Positions 51,796 through 51,848 of a DNA stretch of 51,848 nt are shown piece after piece (the first letter of the stretch is position 1; every line of letters starts with the position of its first letter). Origin of the DNA: CAVQEK01 sp964596645 (GTDB taxonomy: Bacteria > Bacteroidota > Bacteroidia > Cytophagales > Cyclobacteriaceae); assembly GCA_964596645.1 (NCBI GenBank), contig CAZQVB010000033.1, positions 1 through 51,848 on the forward strand, written 5' to 3'. The translations under genes were made by a program, and so were the position numbers. Under the pieces are notes generated by a model. It was given only the letters and a program-made list of their open reading frames with translations, ran no database searches and was not told the origin of the DNA.

Positions 51796-51848
51796 TTCCA
51801 TCGGTTTTGTAAGCAGGCCATTCTCTCAATGGGTCATGCTGAACTTGT

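Noticed and set aside
51414..51821. 135-codon minus-strand frame at the right edge
   Set aside because: It spans several repeat units, has no recognisable motif, and its content follows the non-coding repeats.

Overview
The window reads as chromosomal DNA of a Bacteroidota bacterium, most likely of the Cytophagales group. The signs are a SusC/SusD outer-membrane uptake pair, a large secreted protein with a type-B C-terminal sorting domain for the type IX secretion system, an OmpA/thrombospondin-type-3 porin, many small SPII lipoproteins, near absence of Shine-Dalgarno sequences, TAnnTTTG-like promoter elements, and an ahpC-thioredoxin-DUF6952 operon. The assembly is draft: a 10-N gap interrupts the susD-like gene, and two other genes are broken by small lesions that may be real or assembly errors.

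Layout. 1-1135: a degenerate DUF559-type nuclease remnant, a 178-bp tandem duplication and gene-free DNA. 1136-7855: a PAS/LuxR regulator, an alpha/beta hydrolase, a frameshifted TSP3-OmpA porin, a YD-repeat-like lipoprotein, small membrane or secreted proteins and acylphosphatase. 7856-16516: a conserved unknown with an RNA uracil methyltransferase (RlmD type), a giant T9SS cargo protein, an aldo/keto reductase and a PIG-L deacetylase with a C-terminal amidotransferase-like domain. 16999-21856: a tight four-gene cluster of exported proteins of unknown function ending in a long leucine-rich-repeat protein. 21969-25347: a sialate O-acetylesterase, a low-complexity intergenic repeat and an unknown protein.

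25589-39884 is the most coherent block, all on the plus strand: SusC-like and SusD-like importer, small lipoprotein, strong terminator, then LD-carboxypeptidase (S66), a two-domain protein joining a class-A beta-lactamase-like serine hydrolase to an M14 metallocarboxypeptidase, a DUF1611/DgcN protein, an enolase-superfamily dipeptide epimerase (AEE/DgcA type), an ABC-2 ATPase and permease, and a D-2-hydroxyacid dehydrogenase. Together these look like a locus for taking up and dismantling peptidoglycan stem peptides or other D-amino-acid peptides: LD-bond cleavage, then gamma-D-Glu/DAP cleavage by an MpaA-like M14 domain, then epimerisation of L-Ala-D-Glu or conversion of D-Glu. There are no glycoside hydrolases beside the SusC/D pair, which favours a RagAB-like peptide importer over a glycan importer.

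39969-47889 (mostly minus strand): a holin-like membrane protein, a giant protease/propeller/beta-barrel protein, an acyltransferase, a broken small gene, a DUF481-type protein, a sulfatase and a DUF1349 protein. 48112-51146: a DUF4136-type protein, then a peroxide-stress module in which oxyR diverges from ahpC-trx-DUF6952 across an intergenic region with a good OxyR operator match. 51147-51848: gene-free DNA made of short tandem, palindromic and dispersed repeats, one of which has a diverged relative at 6925-7015.
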